17,700 bases of DNA from CAZRXG01 sp964603985. Its GTDB lineage: Bacteria > Chloroflexota > Anaerolineae > Aggregatilineales > UBA3940. The first letter of the stretch is position 1, and the number at the start of each line of letters is the position of its first letter. This document shows positions 7,224-14,066 of this stretch, in pieces. The stretch is from assembly GCA_964603985.1 (NCBI GenBank), contig CAZRXG010000060.1, forward strand, positions 1 to 17,700. Reading direction: 5' to 3'. The position numbers were made by a program, and so were the translations under genes. The notes below the pieces were generated by a model. That model ran no database searches. It was given only the letters and a program-made list of their open reading frames with translations, and was not told the origin of the DNA.

Positions 7224-8666
7224 CTAGAACCCTTGATAGACAAATGGCGGCGTCTGAAGCTCCGCCCGCAGCACCAGGAAGATAGCCAGTGCGGCGACGG
7301 CCAGCGCGGTCGCCTGGGCCAGACGCGGCCAGTGCAGGAAGACCAGCTCGCCCCGCCGGTATTGGGCCCAGTCGAGCAGCAGCGCCGGTACGACCAGGAT
7401 GATAACCCGGATGTCCGGGCCTATCCAGCCGCCGCCCCAGTCGAACAGCCCGCGCCACAGGGAGAGCGCCTGGGGCAGCGTCGAGGCGCGGAACGGCACC
7501 CACGCCAGCGTCGCCAGCACGAACACGCTCAGCATCATGGTCGCCTGCCGCCAGTGGGGTCGCTGCTGTGGCGGCACCACCGGACGCCACAGTGTCGGGA
7601 TGCGCTCGATGACCTGGTAGAGTCCGTGCAGCCCGCCCCACAGCAGCATCGGCCAAGCTGCGTTGTGCCACAGGCCGCACAGCAGCATGGTCGTCATCGG
7701 CGGGACGACCAGGTTGACCGCGCTGCGGCGGCTGGGGTTGCGGCGCAGCAGTGCCCGGCTGAGGGGGAAGAAAATGTAGTCCCGCAGCCAGTGTGACAGC
7801 GTGATGTGCCAGCGGGTCCAGAACTCGGTGAAGTTGCGGGCGAAGTACGGCTGTTGGAAGTTGGGCGACAGTTCGATCCCGAACAGCCCGCTGATCCCGC
7901 GCACCAGGCTGGTGTAACCGGCGAAGTCGTTGTACAGAGAGAAAGCATACGCGATCAGCCAGGTGATCAGCACCGGTGCGCCGAACTCCCCTGGCTCCTC
8001 GAACAGCATAGGCGGCGTCATTGCTGCCAGGGGATCGGCGATAGCCAGCTTGCGGAACAGTCCCACCACGATCAGTGTGAAGCTACGTGCCAGTGCCTCG
8101 TTGTCCACGATGCGCCGGTCGGCAAGCTTCGGCAGGAAGGTGCGTGCCCGCTCAATCGGGCCGGAGATCAGCTTGGGGAAGTAGGCCACGTACAGCGCGA
8201 AATCGACCAGGTCTGAGCTGGCCTCCACCTGCCCCCGGTACACGTCCACCAGGTAGGAGATCAGCCCCAGCACGACGAACGACAGGCCGAGCGGCAGCAG
8301 GACATCGGATGCGCTGTGCAGAGGGATGCCCAGGATCGCCAGCGCAGGCCCCGCCCGCGCCAGCACGCCCTTGCGCAGGAAGAACGCCGGGTACTTCATC
8401 AGCGCCAGCGCCAGCGCGTTCAGCCCGATCCCCACCCACAGCAGAACCCGCCTGCCGCGCTCGGCGGCCTGGATCTCCCGCCCGACGACGAAGTTCGCCA
8501 GCGTCAGGGCCAGCAGCACCAGCGCAAACGTCCATATCCAGCTCATGTAGAAGCCGTAGGATACGAAAAGCAGCCAGTAGTTTTGGAGACGCCTGGGCAG
8601 CAGGTAGTAGATCGCCAGAGCGACCGGCACAATGATCAGTAGTTTTTGGAACAGCACGTCGTTCAT
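7224..8666 (-). CDS. MBOAT family membrane O-acyltransferase (AlgI/DltB-like)
   Basis: A 480-residue polytopic membrane protein. Diagnostic stretches: PLGLSFVVLGLISYLVDVYRG (125-145), FPKLISGPIERA (163-174), FSLYNDFAGYTSLVRGISGLFG (242-263), NFQQPYFARNFTEFWTRWHI then TLSHWLRDYIFFPL (269-302), and GLWHNAAWPMLLWGGLHGLY with His334 and His347 as the invariant or near-invariant histidines. Family members such as AlgI, DltB and PatA pass acyl groups across the membrane to secreted polymers. Here the donor is probably the acylated ACP of the next gene and the partner the SGNH protein encoded 20 bases upstream. The ATG at 8666 has GAAGG upstream; a longer in-frame form to 8801 overlaps that upstream gene and adds an unlikely basic tail. 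Confidence 0.93.
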   Translation of the reverse strand: MNDVLFQKLLIIVPVALAIYYLLPRRLQNYWLLFVSYGFYMSWIWTFALVLLALTLANFVVGREIQAAERGRRVLLWVGIGLNALALALMKYPAFFLRKGVLARAGPALAILGIPLHSASDVLLPLGLSFVVLGLISYLVDVYRGQVEASSDLVDFALYVAYFPKLISGPIERARTFLPKLADRRIVDNEALARSFTLIVVGLFRKLAIADPLAAMTPPMLFEEPGEFGAPVLITWLIAYAFSLYNDFAGYTSLVRGISGLFGIELSPNFQQPYFARNFTEFWTRWHITLSHWLRDYIFFPLSRALLRRNPSRRSAVNLVVPPMTTMLLCGLWHNAAWPMLLWGGLHGLYQVIERIPTLWRPVVPPQQRPHWRQATMMLSVFVLATLAWVPFRASTLPQALSLWRGLFDWGGGWIGPDIRVIILVVPALLLDWAQYRRGELVFLHWPRLAQATALAVAALAIFLVLRAELQTPPFVYQGF

Positions 8667-8686
8667 CGTGTTGCGCCTTCGTCGCT

Positions 8687-9772
8687 TCAGGACGTGGGGT
8701 CGGGGATCGTGCCCGCCTGCACCGCTTCCCCGACGCGCGCGCCCAGCCACTCGCTGAATGCCTCGGCTCCCTCCTGGTTGAGGTGGCCGTAATCCCCCCA
8801 CCCGTCGTCGGGGATCAGGTCAGGCGGCGGCGCTCGCCAGAAGGGGACGCCCGCCGCTTCCGCGTGGCTGCCAACCGCCTCGACAAACCTGGCGTAATCC
8901 TGCCTTCCACCGTCGAAGAAGGTCATGTAGGTAGCGGGCAGCGGGGCCTCGACCAGCAAAACCGGTGTCCCCTGCTCTCGCAGGCCCACCATGCGCTTCA
9001 GCCCTTCGAGGTCCTCCGGCGAGACCCGGTAATCGACCAGTGAGCGCCTGATCAGCGGGAAGTCCTCCAGGTCGGGAGGGATGGAAACGTCTATCGCACC
9101 CGGCTCAGGGTAGAATCCGTAGCGTGACATGCCGCTCTCGAACTCGACCCGTCGCGCTACCAGGTTGGGGTAGTTCGGCAGCGTCCAGATATTGTAGGTC
9201 AGATAGTAGCGGTAGGCGACCGAGTGCTCGACCAGCCACCCCTCGAGCGAGAACACACCCAGCCGGTAGTCAACCCAGGGCGTCACGACCACCGGCACCG
9301 CCACCCGCTCGCTGTAATCGCGCGCGCTGGTCGGGTAGATCAGCAGCCGGGGGTGGTAATCCCGCGCCAGCAGGTCGGCCCAGGTGCCCACCTCCGAAGC
9401 CGTCATGCCCAGCAGCGCGAAGTTGAAGCAGCGGATGCGCTCGCCGGTCTGCGCTTCGTACGCCGCACTGAAGACTTCCGGGTCGATCCCCCACTCGGCC
9501 ATCGAACTGCCCAGGAAGATACAGTCAACCCTGCCTTCCTCCTCGACCAGCCTGTCCAGCGCAGCCAGCTTGGCTCCCAGGCGGGCGTGGTCGCCGCCCA
9601 CGCCGGGCGCGAGCAAGCGCGAGCGGACGAACCCGGTGCGGGCCAGCCCCTCGCAGATCCCCACCAGCAGGATCAGCACCAGCGCGGCCAGGCCGAGCGT
9701 CTGTCCGACCGGCCACGCGAGGCGCAGGGTGCCCCCTTTAACGATGCGAATGGGTTTCTGTCGCTGGCGCAC
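8687..9772 (-). CDS. SGNH-hydrolase-like membrane protein (DltD/AlgJ position)
   Basis: A 361-residue protein with an N-terminal membrane anchor (about 24-43, VGQTLGLAALVLILLVGICE) and an SGNH-like domain expected outside the membrane. Block I is CIFLGSSMAEWGIDP with candidate nucleophile Ser89 or Ser90; then FNFALLGMTASEV; the last block is DYGHLNQEG with Asp327 and His330 as the probable catalytic pair. The start is a GTG at 9772, with AAGG about nine bases before it; no ATG precedes the anchor. Such proteins pair with MBOAT proteins (DltD with DltB, AlgJ with AlgI, PatB with PatA) and finish acyl transfer to the secreted acceptor. Gene order and spacing fit that role here. A carbohydrate esterase is the alternative. 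Confidence 0.85.
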   Translation of the reverse strand: MRQRQKPIRIVKGGTLRLAWPVGQTLGLAALVLILLVGICEGLARTGFVRSRLLAPGVGGDHARLGAKLAALDRLVEEEGRVDCIFLGSSMAEWGIDPEVFSAAYEAQTGERIRCFNFALLGMTASEVGTWADLLARDYHPRLLIYPTSARDYSERVAVPVVVTPWVDYRLGVFSLEGWLVEHSVAYRYYLTYNIWTLPNYPNLVARRVEFESGMSRYGFYPEPGAIDVSIPPDLEDFPLIRRSLVDYRVSPEDLEGLKRMVGLREQGTPVLLVEAPLPATYMTFFDGGRQDYARFVEAVGSHAEAAGVPFWRAPPPDLIPDDGWGDYGHLNQEGAEAFSEWLGARVGEAVQAGTIPDPTS

Positions 9773-9831
9773 GGGTCACAACCTTGTGTGAGTGCCACTA
9801 ACCGGAATCTGAGGCCGTCATCGTGTGGGGA

Positions 9832-11595
9832 TCAACGGCCATCCCAATAGTATTCGATCTCGCCAATGCCCAGAGGTGTCCACTCGCGCCAGGCCGCAGT
9901 TTGAATATCAATGGTCGCCGTCTCGCCTGTTTTTTCGGATTCGAACGTAATGATGGGCGGTTCGGCTGCGTCTGCCGACAGCACGTTGACCTTGTGCTCC
10001 TCATTGCCGGGAAAGACATCCCAGGATGACGTGTCTGCTCCTGAACGTTTTAGCGTATACTGTCCCTCCTCGACGCTTATATCGATTGCGTACGAGGGGA
10101 CTTCTTCCAGCGTCCGGAGCAAAATCTGGTCGCGGGTGTAGAAGCCGTCTGGCAGAACACCCGCCACAGGCTTGAAGAGTGCCGCGTAGCGGCCTGTCGG
10201 CTCGTAACGGGTTATGGCATCGAGGTGCCCTTGAGCCAGTATCACCCAGGCCAAAATCGCCGGGCAGGCAGCGATCGCCTTCCATTTAAGGTATCGATCC
10301 CGGCGCAGGTTAATCAGGCCCCAACCAGCCAGAGGCAGTGACAGGATCAGAGTAGGCAGGCCAATGCGTGTCGAGGATATTGTGATCAAAGGAGGGGCGA
10401 TAGTCGCCAGGATCAAGGTCAACAGCACAAAGCGATATTTGCAATCCTCGCCGGGGCTGATGGCTCCCCATACCGTTAACAGCAGCAGGAAAAGGTGCGA
10501 GACAAGCACCCCCAGCCAGACGACGGCCACGATGATCGGGGACACAGGTGGGTAGATCACGTAAAAGATGTGGCGCATCACAAATGTATCGGGCGCGAGC
10601 AGAATACGCAGTCTGATCATACTCCGCTTCAGCGCCAGACCGGGGTCCCTTTTGATTTCCTGGAAAGCTAATTCTTTCGCCGCCCGGTTCTCGCTCACGC
10701 CGTGTTCTTCGGCATACTCTTTTATGCTGGCGGATATTTTGCCACTTTTTAGATTCCCCACATCTTCCGGGATCCAGGGATTGTTGCCCGCGTAAAAGTT
10801 GTGGCTGTCTGTGGTTGCAATAGGCACGAACCGCTGCTCGACCATCGACACCGGCACCACCCAGGGAGATAACACCAGCACCCATGCGCCGATGATGACG
10901 GCGGGCAGAATGAGCCTCGGCCATCCTTTCTTCAAGAGGAACACCCAGCCGGGCACGGCAACAAGCAGAGGAAGGATGGTCGCACGAGCCAGCCCCGCCA
11001 GCCCAAGCGCGGCTCCACTCAACACAGCATAGCGGACGGCAGGCCGGTTATCCTCGGCTTCCAGAAGCAAAATCGAGAAATAGACGCCTGACAGCATCAG
11101 GAGGAAGTACACCGACTCCGACCAGAGGTAGTGCGAAAACGCGACGAAGCTGGGATAGAAAATGTGGATCAGCGAGGCAGCCAGCGCCGTGCGCCGGGTC
11201 GACATCTTGAGTGTCAGCAGGTAGACGACGATGGTCGTCATCGTCGATGCGATGACGGGCACCAGACGGGCGGTCGCCGGGTTCGTGCCAAATACGAACA
11301 TCCATAAGGCAAGCAGTATCGAGTTCAGAGGGGGCCACCAATGGCTTCCCTCCACGATTATCAGCTGCCATAAATCATTGAAAGTCTGATCCCCTCGAGC
11401 GATACCATCCAGGATGGCCTCGATTTGAGTCCCCCAGGAATAGTAAGTCAGCTCATCGAAGTGAGGTTCAATCTGGCTCCCGGCAGCCAGCAGCCAGCAG
11501 CCGATACGCACGGCTAAAGAGAGCAGGAACAATAGGGCGAGCGTCTTGCCTGTCTGGGTCTTGAAGTAGTCCCGGATGTTGTTCAATACCATCAT
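9832..11595 (-). CDS. GT-C glycosyltransferase, GT39/ArnT-like membrane protein
   Basis: A 587-residue polytopic membrane protein. TM1 is about residues 18-38. The first outer loop carries PHFDELTYYSWG, the acidic DE motif (Asp47, Glu48) of polyprenyl-phosphate-sugar-dependent GT-C enzymes such as PMT and ArnT. About ten further hydrophobic segments follow to residue ~455, then a ~127-residue soluble C-terminal domain that ends in beta-rich sequence. Expected role: moving a sugar from a lipid-linked donor to an acceptor on the outer face. It is 59 bases before the SGNH gene, same strand, and is probably the first gene of the run. The start is uncertain: ATG at 11595 or 11592, or GTG at 11619; none has a good ribosome site at normal distance. 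The gene is somewhat less G+C-rich than those after it. Confidence 0.85.
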   Translation of the reverse strand: MMVLNNIRDYFKTQTGKTLALLFLLSLAVRIGCWLLAAGSQIEPHFDELTYYSWGTQIEAILDGIARGDQTFNDLWQLIIVEGSHWWPPLNSILLALWMFVFGTNPATARLVPVIASTMTTIVVYLLTLKMSTRRTALAASLIHIFYPSFVAFSHYLWSESVYFLLMLSGVYFSILLLEAEDNRPAVRYAVLSGAALGLAGLARATILPLLVAVPGWVFLLKKGWPRLILPAVIIGAWVLVLSPWVVPVSMVEQRFVPIATTDSHNFYAGNNPWIPEDVGNLKSGKISASIKEYAEEHGVSENRAAKELAFQEIKRDPGLALKRSMIRLRILLAPDTFVMRHIFYVIYPPVSPIIVAVVWLGVLVSHLFLLLLTVWGAISPGEDCKYRFVLLTLILATIAPPLITISSTRIGLPTLILSLPLAGWGLINLRRDRYLKWKAIAACPAILAWVILAQGHLDAITRYEPTGRYAALFKPVAGVLPDGFYTRDQILLRTLEEVPSYAIDISVEEGQYTLKRSGADTSSWDVFPGNEEHKVNVLSADAAEPPIITFESEKTGETATIDIQTAAWREWTPLGIGEIEYYWDGR

Positions 11596-11871
11596 GGATA
11601 CGCAGTTTGCCAAAGCCACGCCGGGGGTCCGGGGACGGGGTCACGACGCGGATGGGTTCACCTCTCCTTAATGGGCTTTCAAAGGGATATCGTCCCCCGA
11701 ATACCTCTTGGTGAAGCGGTGGGTTTCCGCCGGGCGTGATTTTAGCAGAAGATCGCGATAAGGCAACCGGCGGTTGTGGTGGGCGTCCGGCCCTGTGACC
11801 CAACGAAACTCGCTCTCGCCGGTCGTCGTATAGTGTTTTGAAGACATATAACGTTTACAGGAGTGAGTTTA
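11596..11871. other. Divergent intergenic region
   Basis: About 250 bases between the minus-strand glycosyltransferase gene and the plus-strand YqaE gene. No gene is seen. It holds a strong Shine-Dalgarno-like sequence (11658-11669, minus) with no obvious start at the right distance, a possible TATAGT -10 box at 11829-11834 for the plus-strand gene, and AGGAG at 11859-11863. Promoters of both flanking genes should lie here. Confidence 0.6.
11658..11669 (-). promoter_or_regulatory. Strong Shine-Dalgarno-like site without a matching start
   Basis: The minus strand reads AAGGAGAGGTGA, but the nearest usable glycosyltransferase starts are 38 bases (GTG 11619) and 62 bases (ATG 11595) away. A TGA stop lies just upstream of the GTG in the same frame. 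It may serve a short leader peptide, or be chance. Confidence 0.35.
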
Positions 11872-12036
11872 ATGGCAGATGGTTGTCGGATTATTGCATC
11901 GCTGGTTATCCCGCCGCTGGGCGTGTTCTTGCAGGTCGGGCTGCGCCCGGCCTTCTGGCTGAACATCCTGCTGACGCTGGCGGGCTACCTGCCGGGGTTG
12001 ATCCACGCGATCTACATCATCGGCAGGGTGCGGTAG
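11872..12036 (+). CDS. YqaE/Pmp3 family small membrane protein
   Basis: A 54-residue protein with two hydrophobic segments: RIIASLVIPPLGVFLQVGL and FWLNILLTLAGYLPGLIHAI, ending in YIIGRVR. The PPLGVFLQVG and LAGYLPGLIHAIY signatures are characteristic of the UPF0057 (YqaE/Pmp3) family, whose members are tiny inner-membrane proteins linked in yeast and plants to cation balance and membrane potential; the bacterial role is poorly known. Length is normal. The ribosome site AGGAG lies eight bases before the ATG, and a strong terminator follows 20 bases after the stop, so it is probably transcribed alone. Confidence 0.92.
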   Translation: MADGCRIIASLVIPPLGVFLQVGLRPAFWLNILLTLAGYLPGLIHAIYIIGRVR

Positions 12037-12056
12037 CACATCGCGGAGCCAACGCG

Positions 12057-12090
12057 CGGGGGTGGTTCACAACCGCCCCCGTTTCGTTTT
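12057..12090 (+). terminator. Rho-independent terminator after the YqaE gene
   Basis: CGGGGGTGGTT (12057-12067), loop CAC, AACCGCCCCCG (12071-12081): an 11-bp stem with one G-T pair, followed by a T-rich tail GTTTCGTTTT. Confidence 0.88.
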
Positions 12091-12110
12091 ATCGCCCCGC
12101 GTAAACCGGT

Positions 12111-12116
12111 TACAAT
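12111..12116 (+). promoter_or_regulatory. Possible -10 box
   Basis: TACAAT lies after the terminator and about 50 bases before the next gene. The region 17 bases upstream has only a poor -35 match (TTTATC), so this is weak. Confidence 0.3.
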
Positions 12117-12168
12117 ACCCGGCGGCCATCCGTGCGCGATCATGTGATCCACGAGAGGGAGCAGCTTC

Positions 12169-12465
12169 ATGAAGATCCTGGCGATGGAAAAGGAAATGCC
12201 CGGCGTTCAGGGGGAGGACTTCAGGCCGCACCTGAAGGCCGAGGCGGAGCGGGTGTGGGAGCTTTACCAGGCGGGCGTGCTGCGCGAGCTTTACTTCCGC
12301 GCCGACTGGCCCGGCGCGGTGCTGGTGCTCGAATGTGCGGGCGTCGAGGAGGCCAACGAGGTGCTCGGCTCGCTGCCGCTGGTCAGGGAGGGGCTGATCG
12401 CGTTTGACGTGATCCCGCTGGTGCCTTACCCCGGCTTCTCCAGGCTGTTCGCCGAGGAGGTGTAA
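12169..12465 (+). CDS. Muconolactone isomerase-like / ferredoxin-like-fold small protein
   Basis: A 98-residue cytosolic protein. Seen: MKILAMEKEMPGV, then RPHLKAEAERVWELYQAGV, LRELYFRADWPGAVLVLECAG, EEANEVLGSLPLV, and LIAFDVIPLVPYPGF. This order (strand, helix, LREL(Y/W)FR strand, helix, final strand with PYPGF) fits the muconolactone-isomerase/YCII-like dimeric alpha+beta barrel proteins of about 95 residues. No catalytic role can be assigned. The start has GAGAGGGAG seven bases upstream. The next gene begins six bases after the stop, so the two are surely cotranscribed. Confidence 0.8.
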   Translation: MKILAMEKEMPGVQGEDFRPHLKAEAERVWELYQAGVLRELYFRADWPGAVLVLECAGVEEANEVLGSLPLVREGLIAFDVIPLVPYPGFSRLFAEEV

Positions 12466-12471
12466 GGCGCG

Positions 12472-12804
12472 ATGGATTGGGTTAACAGAACGGCGGTCGT
12501 CGTCAAGCCCGGGGAGCCTTTCCTGGAGTGGGTTCGTAGTTACCCGGTGTACGAGACGGCGCAGGAGTTCAGGCGCGATTACAGCACGGTCATCCTGATC
12601 CCGGTGCTGGCCCCGCACGCCGTCGATGCGTACCTGCAAACGATCTACGCGCGCGTCTTCGAGATGGAGCTGGGAACCTGGCATGACGAGAAGCATTGGC
12701 CGCAGAACCGCGACTACAGGCTGTTCAGGGAGTGGTTCGACGTGGAGATCCACCCGATGGTGCTCGATGCGTCAGAAGAGGGGATAGAGAAAGAGCCGTA
12801 CTGA
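12472..12804 (+). CDS. Conserved-looking small acidic protein of unknown function
   Basis: A 110-residue cytosolic protein: MDWVNRTAVVVKPGEPFLEW, a central STVILIPVLAPHAVDAYLQT, YARVFEMELGTWHDEKHWP and the end segment YRLFREWFDVEIHPMVLD. The C-terminal FREWFDVE(I/V)H block looks like the signature of a small bacterial family that I recall only as uncharacterised. No signal peptide, membrane segment or metal motif is clear, although HDEKHW could bind metal. It lies six bases after the preceding gene, which argues for a shared job. It ends 19 bases from the convergent pentapeptide-repeat gene. Confidence 0.75.
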   Translation: MDWVNRTAVVVKPGEPFLEWVRSYPVYETAQEFRRDYSTVILIPVLAPHAVDAYLQTIYARVFEMELGTWHDEKHWPQNRDYRLFREWFDVEIHPMVLDASEEGIEKEPY

Positions 12805-12823
12805 GGATGCGGAGAGTCGCAGG

Positions 12824-13582
12824 CTACGATGCGCTCTCCCGGTTTTCCGGCTTCGACAGGTTCTCGTGCGCCCAGGTCTGCCCGCGCCGGTACGCCTCCA
12901 ATGGGACATCGTACCAGCGCGCCAGCCCCCCGGCGTCGTCGGACCTGACGCGATCCAGGCGGGCGTCGTCGAGGTCGCCGCGCAGATTGTAGCGCCCGTC
13001 GTAGGGGCTGCCGTCGGGCAGCGTCGCCCGCCGCAGGATGTAGGCCCCGGAAAGCTGGCAGTCGGTCACGCCGCGCGCATCGCGCAGGTTGGCCCACAGC
13101 AGATTAGCACCCGTCAGGCTGACACCGCTCAGGTCGGCGCCGCCCAGGTCGGTCCAGTGCAGGGCCGCCCCGCGCAGGTTGGCCCCCTTGAGGCGGGCAC
13201 GTTTGAGGTCGGCGCCGCCCAGGTTGACCCCCTGCAGATCGACGCCGCACAGGTCGACGCCGTGCAGTGAGCCGTCCTTCAGCCAGCCGCGCGCGCGCAA
13301 CTCCTCGAGGGCCAGCAGGCGGGCATGGCGGTGTGGGCTGCGTAGCTGCTCGACCAGCCTGGTGACAGCCTCGCGCTTCTCGCGGCGCTGGCGCTGGACA
13401 TCGACGGCGAGCAGCAGCCCGGCCACCAGCAGCGCGCCCAGCCCGCCGATCAGGAACCCGGCGACGCTCAGCCGGTCGTAGATGGCGCGGCCCACCAGGG
13501 CGAGGAACGGGATCAGCAGGCCGACGCTGCCCAGGTACAGCGCCGCCCGCCGGACGGGGACACGGGTTTGCGGGTCGTGCAT
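12824..13582 (-). CDS. Membrane-anchored pentapeptide-repeat protein
   Basis: A 252-residue protein. Residues 13-33 and 40-60 are two membrane segments; residues 62-100 are a charged helix (DVQRQRREKREAVTRLVEQL); residues about 103-170 hold pentapeptide repeats of the A(D/N)LXX type: DLCGV, DLQGV, NLGGA, DLKRA, RLKGA, NLRGA, DLGGA, DLSGV, NLLWA, NLRDA. A second, degenerate run follows near SGAYILRRATLPDG. The C-terminal tail is soluble. Pentapeptide repeats form a right-handed four-sided helix; with two membrane segments the domain probably lies in the cytosol. The role is unknown. The ATG at 13582 has GAGAGGTGAG directly upstream; a form from 13603 would add seven residues and lack a site. 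Confidence 0.88.
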   Translation of the reverse strand: MHDPQTRVPVRRAALYLGSVGLLIPFLALVGRAIYDRLSVAGFLIGGLGALLVAGLLLAVDVQRQRREKREAVTRLVEQLRSPHRHARLLALEELRARGWLKDGSLHGVDLCGVDLQGVNLGGADLKRARLKGANLRGAALHWTDLGGADLSGVSLTGANLLWANLRDARGVTDCQLSGAYILRRATLPDGSPYDGRYNLRGDLDDARLDRVRSDDAGGLARWYDVPLEAYRRGQTWAHENLSKPENRESAS

Positions 13583-13613
13583 GCTCACCTCTCGTTGCCA
13601 CAATTGCGGGTCA

Positions 13614-13641
13614 ATAGTACCACATGTCGGGCTGCGGACAA
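13614..13641 (-). promoter_or_regulatory. Possible sigma70 promoter for the pentapeptide-repeat gene
   Basis: On the minus strand, TTGTCC (13636-13641) and TACTAT (13614-13619) are 16 bases apart; each matches four of six consensus bases. The -10 box lies 32 bases before the start codon. Confidence 0.4.
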
Positions 13642-13648
13642 ACCGGTT

Positions 13649-13666
13649 TTGTGAGATGCTTCACAA
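13649..13666. promoter_or_regulatory. CRP/FNR-like operator palindrome
   Basis: TTGTGA at 13649-13654, six-base spacer GATGCT, TCACAA at 13661-13666: perfect half-sites of the TGTGA-N6-TCACA type bound by CRP-family regulators. Its centre is about 50 bases before the likely transcription start of the pentapeptide-repeat gene. Confidence 0.5.
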
Positions 13667-13674
13667 GTGGGGGA

Positions 13675-13700
13675 TTCAGGGCGCAGATGGCGCAGATTAC
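13675..13700 (+). repeat. Dispersed intergenic repeat, short copy R4
   Basis: It reads TTCAGGGCGCAGATGGCGCA followed by GATTAC and matches R1 at 22 of 26 positions by eye (2131-2156). It directly precedes the first C-rich repeat unit. Confidence 0.6.
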
Positions 13701-13702
13701 GT

Positions 13703-13780
13703 TGCCCACCCCCTCCCATCTGCGCCCACCCCCTCCGCCCTTCGGGCACCTCCCCCGTAGCAACAGGGGAGGGCAAGGCG
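13703..13780 (+). repeat. C-rich palindromic intergenic repeat, unit 1
   Basis: It starts TGCCCACCCCCTCCCATCTG and ends with CCTCCCCCGTAGCAACAGGG then GAGGGCAAGGCG (13749-13780), in which CCTCCCC and GGGGAGG can pair. Nearly the same two blocks recur at 13913-13982. There is no convincing gene in 13583-14066; the repeats, the operator and two promoters are all that is seen. Confidence 0.75.
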
Positions 13781-13912
13781 AGCGGTGGCGGCGGGCGTGT
13801 TGTCGTGCGGACCTACCACACGCGACTTCCCTCCCGCCTTCTTCGGGCCATGCGCGGCTGCGATGTGCACGTCCCCCGCTCGTCGTTCATAGAACCTTTT
13901 TCTGCTCCGCCG

Positions 13913-13982
13913 TGCCCACCCCCTCCCATCTGCGCGTGGCGCAGATTCGCCCTCCCCCGTAGCAACAGGGGAGGGCAAGGCG
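13913..13982 (+). repeat. C-rich palindromic intergenic repeat, unit 2
   Basis: Both blocks of unit 1 recur: TGCCCACCCCCTCCCATCTG at 13913, and the block at 13951-13982, identical to 13749-13780 by eye. Between them lies a perfect 8-bp palindrome, ATCTGCGC-GTG-GCGCAGAT (13928-13946). Confidence 0.78.
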
Positions 13983-13998
13983 GGCGGCGGCGGGGCGC

Positions 13999-14027
13999 TT
14001 GACGCCTGACAGGGGCGGGTGTTTAAT
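13999..14027 (+). promoter_or_regulatory. Sigma70-type promoter of the NB-ARC/TPR gene
   Basis: TTGACG (13999-14004), 17 bases, TTTAAT (14022-14027). Each hexamer matches five of six consensus bases with ideal spacing. It lies 40 bases before the chosen ATG and rules against a start at 14019. Confidence 0.7.
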
Positions 14028-14066
14028 AAGGTTGGTAGTCTTCACCGAAAGCTGGGAGAGCGGAGC

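Noticed and set aside
5256..9772. Naming the cassette dltA, dltB, dltC and dltD
   Set aside because: The ligase motifs look fatty-acyl-type and no teichoic acid genes are present. Only the architecture is Dlt-like, so gene symbols were withheld.
12169..12465. Superoxide dismutase, a label sometimes given to similar small proteins
   Set aside because: At 98 residues with a ferredoxin-like pattern and no metal-binding His/Asp set, it cannot be a standard superoxide dismutase.
13675..13982. CRISPR array
   Set aside because: The repeats are few, long, unevenly spaced and differ in sequence, and no cas gene is near.
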